Assembly (NCBI GenBank): GCA_002349565.1
Contig: DEDN01000019.1
Span: forward strand, 1 to 56,267
Length of the DNA: 56,267 nt
Direction of reading: 5' to 3'
From: Alphaproteobacteria bacterium UBA2903
GTDB taxonomy: Bacteria; Pseudomonadota; Alphaproteobacteria; CAAGCB01; CAG-977
Below, one piece after another: positions 50,013 through 56,267 of the stretch (within the stretch, counting starts at the first letter, position 1; each line of letters begins with the position of its first letter). Position numbers and translations under genes: made by a program. The notes beneath the pieces are model-generated. The model was not told the DNA's origin. It did not search any database and saw only the letters and a program-made list of their open reading frames with translations.

Positions 50013-52217
50013 ATGTTGGACAAAAAGCAACCAAATAAACGCAGGATACAAGTTTTACTGCCCGTGCTTCCCCGCGGACCGTTCGACTATGCCGTGCCGC
50101 AGGGCGCGGAAATCCCCGCCGCGGGCAGCTTTGTGCGCGTTCCGTTCGGGCGGCAGACTTTGACGGGCGTTGTTTGGGGCGATTCGCAAAACGAATCGGC
50201 AATTCCCGATTCCAAACTGAAAGAAGTCCAAAAAATTTACACTCTGCCGCCGATGAGCGCCGACAACCGCCGCTTTGTCGACTGGGTGGCGAATTACACT
50301 TTGTCCCCGAACGGCGCGGTTTTGAAAATGGCGATGAGCATGGACGATGTGTTCGCAGGCGTGGGCGAAACGATGGGACTGGTCAGAACGGCGTTGACCG
50401 CCGCGCCGAATTTCCGCTGGACGGACGCGCGCAAAAAAGCATACGGGGCGGCTTCCGACATTCCTTGTTCCGCCGCGGATTTGGCGCAAAAAGCGGGGGT
50501 GTCGCCCGCCGTTGTCGCGGGATTGGCGCAGGCGGGTTTCTTGGCGCGCGTGCCGATGAAGCCGCTTGCTTTTCAACCGCCGAATCCGTATCTGACGGGC
50601 GTGGCTTTATCCCCCGAACAGACGGCGGCGGCGGACGCTTTGTCAGAAAAGGTCGGAAAAGGCTTTTCCGCAACCGTGTTGAACGGGGTGACGGGATCGG
50701 GCAAAACGGAAGTGTACTTTGACGCGGTGGCGCAGGCGTTGAAAGACGGACGGCAAGTTTTGGTTCTGTTGCCCGAAATCGGACTGACGGGGCAATGGCT
50801 TGACAGGTTCGAGCGCCGCTTCGGCGTCAAGCCCGCGCAATGGCATTCGGATTTGCCTCAGCGCGTCCGCCGCGAAACGTGGAAAGGCGTTTTGTCGGGC
50901 GATGTCAAGGTCGTCGCGGGCGCGCGGTCGGCTTTGTTTCTGCCGTATCCCGACTTGGGATTGATTATCGTCGACGAAGAACACGATTCGTCTTACAAGC
51001 AGGAGGACGGCGTTATCTATCATGCCCGCGACATGGCGGTCGTGCGCGCGAAAATCGCCGATATTCCCGTGATTTTGTCGTCCGCGACGCCGTCGCTGGA
51101 AACTTGCGTCAACGTCAGGCAGGGCAAGTATGACGAAATCGTGCTGAAAAACCGCTTCGGCGCGGCGGTTTTGCCCGAAATGAACTTGATTGACATGCGC
51201 CGCTTTCCACCGCAGAACGCGGATACTTTGAAAAGCTTTCTGTCGCCCGTTTTGGTCGACGAAATCGGCAAAACGCTGGAAAAAGGCGACCAAGCCCTGC
51301 TGTTTTTGAATCGTCGGGGATACGCGCCTTTGGTGTTGTGCCGCAAATGCGGCTACCGCTTCCAATGCCCGCATTGCGCGGCGTGGCTGGTTGAACACCG
51401 GTCGGGCAATTCTTTGGTGTGCCACCATTGCGGCTACAGTATTCCGAAGCCGTCCGTTTGCCCCGTGTGCGGAGAATCGGACTGCCTGACCGCGTGCGGC
51501 CCCGGGGTCGAGCGTATCAGCGAAGAAGCGGCGGTGCGCTTTCCCGATGCCAAACAGCTGGTCGTGTCGGGTGATTTGAATGTCACGGCGGCGGAAATGG
51601 CGGAGCTGATGCGGCAAATTCACGACCGCGAAGTCGACTTGATTATCGGCACGCAGATTTTGACCAAAGGTCACCACTTTCCGCACTTGACTCTGGTCGG
51701 GGTCGTGGATGCGGACTTGGGGCTTGCGGGCGGGGATTTGCGCGCGGGCGAACGGACGTATCAAATGCTTGACCAAGTCGCGGGACGCGCGGGGCGCGCC
51801 GACAAAAAGGGCAAAGTGTTTTTGCAGACTTACGATCCCGACAACCAAGTGATTCAAGCCCTTGTATCCCGCGAGCGCGAGGCTTTTCTGGACGCGGAAG
51901 CGCAGGGGCGCGAGCTGTTGAAAATGCCGCCGTTCGGGCGGCTGGCGGCATTAATCGTGTCGGCGGCAAAGGAAGACGCGGCGCAAGGCGCGGCGGCGTA
52001 TCTGGGACGGATTGCACCGACGGGGGCGGGCATTCGCGTCTTGGGCCCCGCGCCCGCGCCTTTGGCTCTGCTTCGGGGCAAATACCGCTACCGTCTGCTG
52101 CTGCAAACCGCGAAACACATCCGCATCCAAGACGTGCTGAAAGACTGGCTTTCCAAAGCGTCCCTGCCGTCAGCCGTGCGCGTGCGCGTCGACATCGACC
52201 CGTACAGCTTTTTCTGA
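50013..52217 (+). CDS. priA: Primosomal replication restart helicase PriA
   Basis: A 734-aa superfamily 2 helicase: 3'-DNA-binding N-terminus ('VLPRGPFDYAVPQG', 'GSFVRVPFGRQTLTGVVW'), Walker A 'GVTGSGKTEVYFDAV', 'LIIVDEEHDSSYKQEDG' (DEEH box), paired zinc clusters ('CRKCGYRFQCPHC', 'CHHCGYSIPKPSVCPVCG') and 'GTQILTKGHHFPHLTLVGVVDADLGL', then 'QVAGRAGRADKKG'. It reloads the replisome at stalled forks. I use the ATG at 50013; an in-frame TTG at 49986 is possible. It ends three bases from the convergent PEGA gene. Confidence 0.95.
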   Translation: MLDKKQPNKRRIQVLLPVLPRGPFDYAVPQGAEIPAAGSFVRVPFGRQTLTGVVWGDSQNESAIPDSKLKEVQKIYTLPPMSADNRRFVDWVANYTLSPNGAVLKMAMSMDDVFAGVGETMGLVRTALTAAPNFRWTDARKKAYGAASDIPCSAADLAQKAGVSPAVVAGLAQAGFLARVPMKPLAFQPPNPYLTGVALSPEQTAAADALSEKVGKGFSATVLNGVTGSGKTEVYFDAVAQALKDGRQVLVLLPEIGLTGQWLDRFERRFGVKPAQWHSDLPQRVRRETWKGVLSGDVKVVAGARSALFLPYPDLGLIIVDEEHDSSYKQEDGVIYHARDMAVVRAKIADIPVILSSATPSLETCVNVRQGKYDEIVLKNRFGAAVLPEMNLIDMRRFPPQNADTLKSFLSPVLVDEIGKTLEKGDQALLFLNRRGYAPLVLCRKCGYRFQCPHCAAWLVEHRSGNSLVCHHCGYSIPKPSVCPVCGESDCLTACGPGVERISEEAAVRFPDAKQLVVSGDLNVTAAEMAELMRQIHDREVDLIIGTQILTKGHHFPHLTLVGVVDADLGLAGGDLRAGERTYQMLDQVAGRAGRADKKGKVFLQTYDPDNQVIQALVSREREAFLDAEAQGRELLKMPPFGRLAALIVSAAKEDAAQGAAAYLGRIAPTGAGIRVLGPAPAPLALLRGKYRYRLLLQTAKHIRIQDVLKDWLSKASLPSAVRVRVDIDPYSFF

Positions 52218-52220
52218 GTT

Positions 52221-52871
52221 TTATTTTTTCATTGCTGCGGCAACGGCGTTTGCCGCCCCGTCAGGGGTCGGGTTTTCGCGCAGCAGCCGCTTGACCGTGC
52301 TTTCGGGCAAGCGTGCTTGAATGCTTAAAGCCTTGATGTATTCGGGCTGGAACTGTCGGTCAAAACTTGCCAAAACCAAATGCCGCGCTTCCATTTGCTT
52401 TAACGCGTACAGCGTTTCCTGCTGTGTCGCATTTTCGGGAAACAGCGTGATAAAATGGTGATTGTCGGCGTATACTTTATCCAAGACGGGCGGAATCGCA
52501 AATGGAACAGCCAGCCCGACGGTCAGTCCGACCGCGCCGCCGACGACATAGCCGATCGCCCCCGCCGTCGTTTCCACCGCTACAGCCCCCCAACTTACCC
52601 AACTGGCTGATTCGTCGGTTATTCCCGTATCTATAGAGCTTCCCCCTGCGCTGCGTCCTTGCATCAAATACGGCTTGGTCAAAACGGCTGTGTTGTACCC
52701 GTCTTTTTTCAAAGCGATTTCTTCGCCGCCGTATTCCAACCGCATCGGCGTTTTGCCCGCCTTTTCCCCGTTGACGTAAACATCCGCCGCCACGTTCGAA
52801 GCCAGATATAAACTTTCAGCCGCCGCTTGGAACGGACACAACAGCCCGATAGCCAGCAAAAATATCTTCAT
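52221..52871 (-). CDS. Periplasmic PEGA-domain protein
   Basis: A 216-aa protein with a signal peptide (about 1-18, ending FQAAA-ES) and a PEGA-like domain at about 20-65: 'LYLASNVAADVYVNGEKAGKTPMRLEYGGEEIALKKDGYNTAVL'. A Gly/Ala/Val-rich hydrophobic segment follows (about 95-130), which may insert in a membrane, and then a helical C-terminus. PEGA domains are small surface-layer-like beta domains of unclear role. A GGGGGAAA ribosome-binding site precedes the ATG. The gene is immediately downstream of a long structured leader ending in a terminator, so its expression may be controlled by transcription attenuation. Confidence 0.75.
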   Translation of the reverse strand: MKIFLLAIGLLCPFQAAAESLYLASNVAADVYVNGEKAGKTPMRLEYGGEEIALKKDGYNTAVLTKPYLMQGRSAGGSSIDTGITDESASWVSWGAVAVETTAGAIGYVVGGAVGLTVGLAVPFAIPPVLDKVYADNHHFITLFPENATQQETLYALKQMEARHLVLASFDRQFQPEYIKALSIQARLPESTVKRLLRENPTPDGAANAVAAAMKK

Positions 52872-52887
52872 TGTCGGTTTCCCCCTA

Positions 52888-53096
52888 ATTTAAAAAAACA
52901 AACCCACCTGAAAAAGGTGGGCGGATTTTCAGAAACCGTTTGAGATAGGACGGCTCGGCTTATTCAGCGCACAGCCTTATTCACCGAAATCCGCCCGCGC
53001 AAGGACAGATTCGGCGTATGATTTATCAGTCGCCATACACAAAGCGACTATCTCAAAAGGGTTTCTGACGCCCTGCGTTTGCTTTTTTACAAACGC
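52888..53096 (-). ncRNA. Structured RNA: candidate riboswitch/attenuator leader of the PEGA gene, or free small RNA
   Basis: About 209 nt on the minus strand from a predicted promoter to an intrinsic terminator. From the 5' end: a hairpin (GCGTTTG/CAAACGC, 53075-53096); a closing stem of about 20 bp between 53048-53068 and 52929-52948 with one or two mismatches; inside it a hairpin AGTCGC/GCGACT and a GC-rich multi-arm region; then terminator stem CCCACCT/AGGTGGG and a T-run 17-20 bases before the PEGA ATG. A further pairing GGGCG/CGCCC that would extend the closing stem uses the first bases of the terminator stem, so the two are mutually exclusive. I see no motif of a known riboswitch. Confidence 0.65.
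52890..52921 (-). terminator. Intrinsic terminator upstream of the PEGA gene
   Basis: On the minus strand CCCACCT and AGGTGGG form a 7-bp stem with a TTTTC loop, followed by TTTGTTTTTTT. It is located between the structured RNA and the PEGA ribosome-binding site. Confidence 0.85.
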
Positions 53097-53102
53097 AAGC
53101 TT

Positions 53103-53131
53103 ATGCTATCAAAAAGTCGGCGGTGAAACAA
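53103..53131 (-). promoter_or_regulatory. Promoter of the structured RNA / PEGA transcript
   Basis: On the minus strand TTGTTT and TAGCAT are separated by 17 bases. The predicted start (about 53096) is the first base of the 5' hairpin of the structured RNA. Confidence 0.55.
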
Positions 53132-53235
53132 GGCTGAAATTTCGGGTTACACATCGGCTTGTCGTTTTCGGGATAGCTTTTTACAAAAAAATCGCTTATA
53201 GTGCGGACAGTTAACGAACCAAGGGAGCTTTGCGC

Positions 53236-54270
53236 ATGAAAAAACCGTATAAAAAGCGTTTTTCAAAGCCCTTGGCATACAAAAAATCCTTTCAAAAACC
53301 GAAAGCGCCGACGTTTGCCGCCATTGATTTGGGGACGACGAACTGCCGTCTGCTGGTGGCGTCGCCGACCCCCGCGGGGTTTGCCGTGCGCGAAACTTTT
53401 TCCCGAATCACCCGCTTGGGCGAGGGGCTGATTTCCACGGGCAACCTGTCCGAACGCGCGATGAAGCGCACGATTTCCGCACTGAAGCTGTGCGCAAAAA
53501 AGCTGGAAAAATACCGTTTGGCGGGAACGCGCTTTGTCGCGACCGAAGCCTGCCGCCGCGCCAAAAACGGGGCGGAATTTGTCAAGCGCGTCAAAAAAGA
53601 GGCGGGCATCGACCTTGAAATCATTTCTTTCGAAGAGGAATGCCGTCTGGGCGTCGCGGGGTGCGTGCCTTTAATCAATCGCAAAATCCGCCATGCTTTG
53701 GTGTTCGACATCGGCGGCGGATCGACCGAAGTGTCGTGGGCGAAAATCGACGACAGCAGCACCGTTTGTCTGGAGGGGGCTTTGTCGTTCCCCTTGGGCG
53801 TCATCACGGTGTCCGAGGGCTTTACGGGCAAAGGATTGTCGTCCGCCGCCTATCGCGCCGTGGTCGGCAAAGTCGTTTCCTATCTGCAGCCGTTCGAGGA
53901 CAAATTCGGCATCGCTGACGTCATCGCGCAGGGCGATGTGCAGATGATTGCCATGTCGGGGACTGTGACGACCATCGGGGCGTTTCACTTGGGACTGCCC
54001 GAATACAACCGCTCCGTGGTGGACGGGCTGGCGCTCAGCTACGACGATTTGGCGAAAGCGAAGCGCAAGCTGGAAAAGCTGCCCTTTGCGGAAAAGGAAG
54101 CGCATCCCTGCATCGGACCCCAGCGCGCGGATTTGACTTTGCCGGGGTGCGCGATTTTGCAGGGCATTTGCGAAATGTGGCCCATCGGCGAAGTCACGAT
54201 TGCCGACCGCGGACTGCGCGAGGGCGTTTTGCTGGACTTGATTCGCTTGCACGGGAAAGAAAAGAAATGA
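53236..54270 (+). CDS. Ppx/GppA family exopolyphosphatase
   Basis: A 344-aa sugar-kinase/Hsp70-fold phosphatase with a basic leader (Lys-rich residues 1-28), phosphate-1 motif 'FAAIDLGTTNCRLLVA', 'VATEACRRAKNGAEFV', catalytic Glu region 'ISFEEECRLGVAG' and phosphate-2 motif 'LVFDIGGGSTEVSW'. It covers only the catalytic core, the short form common in alphaproteobacteria. It hydrolyses polyphosphate or pppGpp. AGGGAG lies eight bases before the ATG at 53236; a TATAGT -10-like box is seen about 32 bases upstream. Its stop overlaps rlmE by four bases (ATGA). Confidence 0.9.
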   Translation: MKKPYKKRFSKPLAYKKSFQKPKAPTFAAIDLGTTNCRLLVASPTPAGFAVRETFSRITRLGEGLISTGNLSERAMKRTISALKLCAKKLEKYRLAGTRFVATEACRRAKNGAEFVKRVKKEAGIDLEIISFEEECRLGVAGCVPLINRKIRHALVFDIGGGSTEVSWAKIDDSSTVCLEGALSFPLGVITVSEGFTGKGLSSAAYRAVVGKVVSYLQPFEDKFGIADVIAQGDVQMIAMSGTVTTIGAFHLGLPEYNRSVVDGLALSYDDLAKAKRKLEKLPFAEKEAHPCIGPQRADLTLPGCAILQGICEMWPIGEVTIADRGLREGVLLDLIRLHGKEKK

Positions 54271-54944
54271 GCAAAAACCAACCCCACATGCTTGCCAAGC
54301 ACGTCAAAACGGCGAAAAAACGTTCGTCGTCATCGACTCAATGGCTGAACAGGCAGTTGAACGACCCGTACGTCGCCATGGCGAAACAGGCGGGATACCG
54401 CGCGCGTTCGGCGTTCAAGCTGATAGAGCTGAATGACAAATTCCATTTTTTGAAAGCGGGCAAACGCGTCGTCGATTTGGGCGCGGCGCCGGGCGGGTGG
54501 ACGCAAATCGCGGTGCGCGAAGTCAAATCAACGCCTGAAAATCCGCTGGTCGTCGGGCTTGATTTGCTGGAAATGGCGCCGATTCCTGGGGCGAAAACGA
54601 CGCAGCTTGATTTTTTGGACGACCGCGCGCCCGACGTGCTGAAAGAAATGCTGGGCGGTCACAAAGCCGACGTGGTGTTGAGCGATATGGCGCCGAACAC
54701 CACGGGGATGAGCGAAATCGACCATTTGCGGATTATGGGGCTGTTGGAAACGGCGTACGCTTTCGCGTGCGAGATTTTAAACACGGACGGCGTTTTCGTC
54801 GCCAAGATTTTTCAGGGCGGCACGGAACAAAATCTGCTGGCTGAAATGAAGCGCCGCTTTTCCGTCGTCAAACACGCCAAACCGCCCGCCAGCCGCAAGG
54901 AATCATCCGAATTTTACGTTGTCGCGACAGGATTCAAAGGATAA
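54267..54944 (+). CDS. rlmE: 23S rRNA (uridine-2'-O)-methyltransferase RlmE (FtsJ)
   Basis: A 225-aa SAM-dependent 2'-O-methyltransferase: 'GYRARSAFKLIELNDKFHFLKAGKRVVDLGAAPGGWTQIA' with the catalytic Lys and SAM loop, 'VVLSDMAPNTTG' (Asp), 'GVFVAKIFQGG' (Lys) and 'RKESSEFYVVATGF' (Glu), giving the K-D-K-E tetrad. It methylates U2552 of the ribosomal A-loop. The start overlaps the ppx stop; a longer in-frame reading upstream lies inside ppx. The rsmB-like gene follows 3 bases later. Confidence 0.95.
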   Translation: MSKNQPHMLAKHVKTAKKRSSSSTQWLNRQLNDPYVAMAKQAGYRARSAFKLIELNDKFHFLKAGKRVVDLGAAPGGWTQIAVREVKSTPENPLVVGLDLLEMAPIPGAKTTQLDFLDDRAPDVLKEMLGGHKADVVLSDMAPNTTGMSEIDHLRIMGLLETAYAFACEILNTDGVFVAKIFQGGTEQNLLAEMKRRFSVVKHAKPPASRKESSEFYVVATGFKG

Positions 54945-54947
54945 AAA

Positions 54948-56135
54948 ATGCAAGACGCCGCCCGCATTGCCGCCGTCATTGACGCGCTGGAACAGATTTT
55001 CAAATTCGAACAGCCCGCCGACAACACGCTGAACCTGTATTTCCGCACGCACCACTATATCGGCAGCAAAGACCGCCGCTTTGTCGCGGAAACCGTTTGG
55101 GCGGTCGTGCGCCGCTACGGGCGTTATTCCGCTTTGTGCAAAAAGCTGACGGCACGCATTGCCGCGGCTTTGTATTTGCAGGAAATCGGGCTGTCCCCCG
55201 ACGATTACTTTACGGGCGAACAGTACGCGCCCGAACCGCTGAAAGCGGCTGAACGCATTGAGTATAAAGAGCTTTCGCCCATGCTGGAATGTCCCGAATG
55301 GCTGAAAAACAAGCTGGACATCGCCGACATTTCCGCCATGACCGAACCCGCGGCGACCGATTTGCGCGTCAACACGCTGAAAACGACGCGGGACAAGGTG
55401 CTGAAAGAATTGGAAGACTTTTCCCCCGAACCGACGCCGTTTTCTCCGATAGGCATCCGTTTGCAGGGACGCCCGCAAATCACGTCTTTGCCCGCCTTTA
55501 TTGACGGGCGCGTCGAATTGCAGGACGAAGGGTCGCAAATCGCGGCTTTGCTGACGCAAGCCAAAGCGGGTGATGTGATTTTGGACTGGTGCGCGGGCGC
55601 GGGCGGCAAAACGCTGGCGATGGCGGCGATGACGCAAAACAAAGGCGTGGTGTACGCGGTCGATTTGAACACGAAACGTCTGCGCGATCTGCCCGACAGG
55701 GCAAGGCGTTCGGGCGCGCAGAACATTGTCGTTCTGACCGACTACAAAAACCTGAAATCGGGGTATGATTTGGTGCTGGTGGACGCGCCCTGCACGGGAA
55801 CGGGAACGTGGCGCAGATCGCCAGACGCACGGTGGCGCGTCGGCAAAAAGCAGTCGGCGGAACTGGTCAAAACACAGCGCGACATCTTGGAAAAAGCGGC
55901 AAAGTCCGTCAAAGCGGGCGGGCGGCTGTTTTATATCACCTGTTCGCTGGACGAAGCCGAAAACGACGACCAAATTACGGCTTTTTTGAAAAAGCACAAG
56001 GATTTCAAGCTGGAAAACCTTGCCCCCGTGTTCAAAGAAATCACGGGGAAAACGATTTTGACGCCTGTTGTGCATTTGTCGCCGTCAACATTCGGGACGG
56101 ACGGATTTTTCGCCGCGTCAATGATTAAAGAGTGA
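54948..56135 (+). CDS. rsmB: RsmB/NOP family 16S rRNA m5C methyltransferase
   Basis: A 395-aa enzyme with an N-terminal NusB-like helical region (about 1-120) and a Rossmann-fold methyltransferase domain. Motifs: 'LQDEGSQIAALL', 'ILDWCAGAGGKTLAMA' (SAM), 'DLVLVDAPCTGTGTWRRSPDARW' and the nucleophilic Cys in 'LFYITCSLDEAENDDQI'. RsmB makes m5C967 in 16S rRNA. Other RsmB/RsmF-like paralogues cannot be excluded, but the N-terminal domain and pairing with rlmE favour RsmB. Confidence 0.88.
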   Translation: MQDAARIAAVIDALEQIFKFEQPADNTLNLYFRTHHYIGSKDRRFVAETVWAVVRRYGRYSALCKKLTARIAAALYLQEIGLSPDDYFTGEQYAPEPLKAAERIEYKELSPMLECPEWLKNKLDIADISAMTEPAATDLRVNTLKTTRDKVLKELEDFSPEPTPFSPIGIRLQGRPQITSLPAFIDGRVELQDEGSQIAALLTQAKAGDVILDWCAGAGGKTLAMAAMTQNKGVVYAVDLNTKRLRDLPDRARRSGAQNIVVLTDYKNLKSGYDLVLVDAPCTGTGTWRRSPDARWRVGKKQSAELVKTQRDILEKAAKSVKAGGRLFYITCSLDEAENDDQITAFLKKHKDFKLENLAPVFKEITGKTILTPVVHLSPSTFGTDGFFAASMIKE

Positions 56136-56142
56136 GAATTTT

Positions 56143-56267
56143 ACGCGATGATTCGAAATCGCGAACCCGTGATGCGGGTGCGCTTGTGCCGACCAAGGCG
56201 GGTAATATATTATCGAAATCACGAGGAGGGCGAATGCCCGACGTGGTGATTCCGTGCAAGCATTGGC
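56143..56267. repeat. Interspersed repeat running off the window end
   Basis: The stretch contains a hairpin-like block (AACCCGTGATGCGGGT), the 'GTGCCGACCAAGGC' block also present at 24701-24714 (opposite strand) and 24979, and from 56210 a copy of the arm seen at 43933-43972 on the opposite strand. Its inverted partner would lie beyond the window. No coding potential is seen. Confidence 0.65.

Noticed and set aside
53048..53092. GCA-AAC-GCA reading in the structured RNA, reminiscent of a tmRNA tag start
   Set aside because: The reading ends in Lys-Pro-Phe-stop, not the Ala-Ala end of tmRNA tags, and no tRNA-like acceptor domain or CCA is seen.

Overview
The window reads as a chromosomal segment of an alphaproteobacterium. 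Neighbour pairs typical of that class support this: a coiled-coil gene, zapA, a 6S RNA and 5-formyl-THF cyclo-ligase; yebC-ruvC-ruvA-ruvB; xerC and fsa divergent from priA; ppx/gppA-rlmE; and truB-rpsO-pnp. Ribosomal protein L31 also has the cysteine-free alphaproteobacterial form. Coding is dense on both strands and many genes overlap by 4 bases. I see no phage, insertion sequence, tRNA, rRNA or CRISPR array. A host-associated lineage is possible (autotransporter, LPS-modifying enzymes, interspersed palindromic repeats), but that is inference.

Layout. 1-8.1 kb: an autotransporter with a G10 tract inside its barrel, a zinc-dependent phospholipase C-like protein, an esterase, a nucleoside phosphorylase, a DUF2207 membrane protein and an unknown protein. 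8.1-10.4 kb: a membrane-anchored class III nucleotide cyclase and rpmE. 10.4-15.2 kb (minus strand): efp, an IMPase-like gene, an OmpA-like gene that appears to start with ATT, a MotA/TolQ/ExbB proton channel and a MotB/OmpA-type partner. epmA, which modifies EF-P, is divergent from efp. 16.4-22.5 kb (mostly plus strand): a degenerate ThiE-like gene, the zapA/6S RNA/ygfA cell-division and folate block, ymdB, yebC and ruvCAB.

22.5-25.9 kb is an accessory island. It holds a 686-aa HExxH protein with an apparent decayed second copy of its domain and a 226-aa protein with an HNH-like His cluster, separated by a 460-base inverted mosaic of interspersed repeats. 26-33.2 kb: rpe-phoB, then a convergent efflux operon (MATE, TolC, MacA, MacB ATPase and MacB permease). 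33.2-36.5 kb: an envelope-modification locus (unknown protein, DUF1796-like protein, phosphoethanolamine-transferase-like sulfatase). 36.5-41.3 kb: truB, rpsO, pnp and a nitronate monooxygenase-like flavoenzyme. 41.4-49.3 kb: a Lon-family protease, a TPR protein, an endonuclease/exonuclease/phosphatase-like gene broken by an in-frame TAA, an unknown membrane/TPR protein, a small membrane protein and xerC. 49.3-56.1 kb: fsa, priA, a PEGA-domain protein preceded by a long structured RNA leader ending in an intrinsic terminator, ppx/gppA, rlmE and rsmB. The window begins and ends in copies of the interspersed repeat family.

The strongest candidates for something undescribed are the structured leader upstream of the PEGA gene (an orphan riboswitch or attenuator, or a free RNA) and the metallopeptidase/HNH island. 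The phase-variable autotransporter tract and the ATT start codon are also worth testing. All functional calls come from reading motifs in the sequence; no database search was possible.
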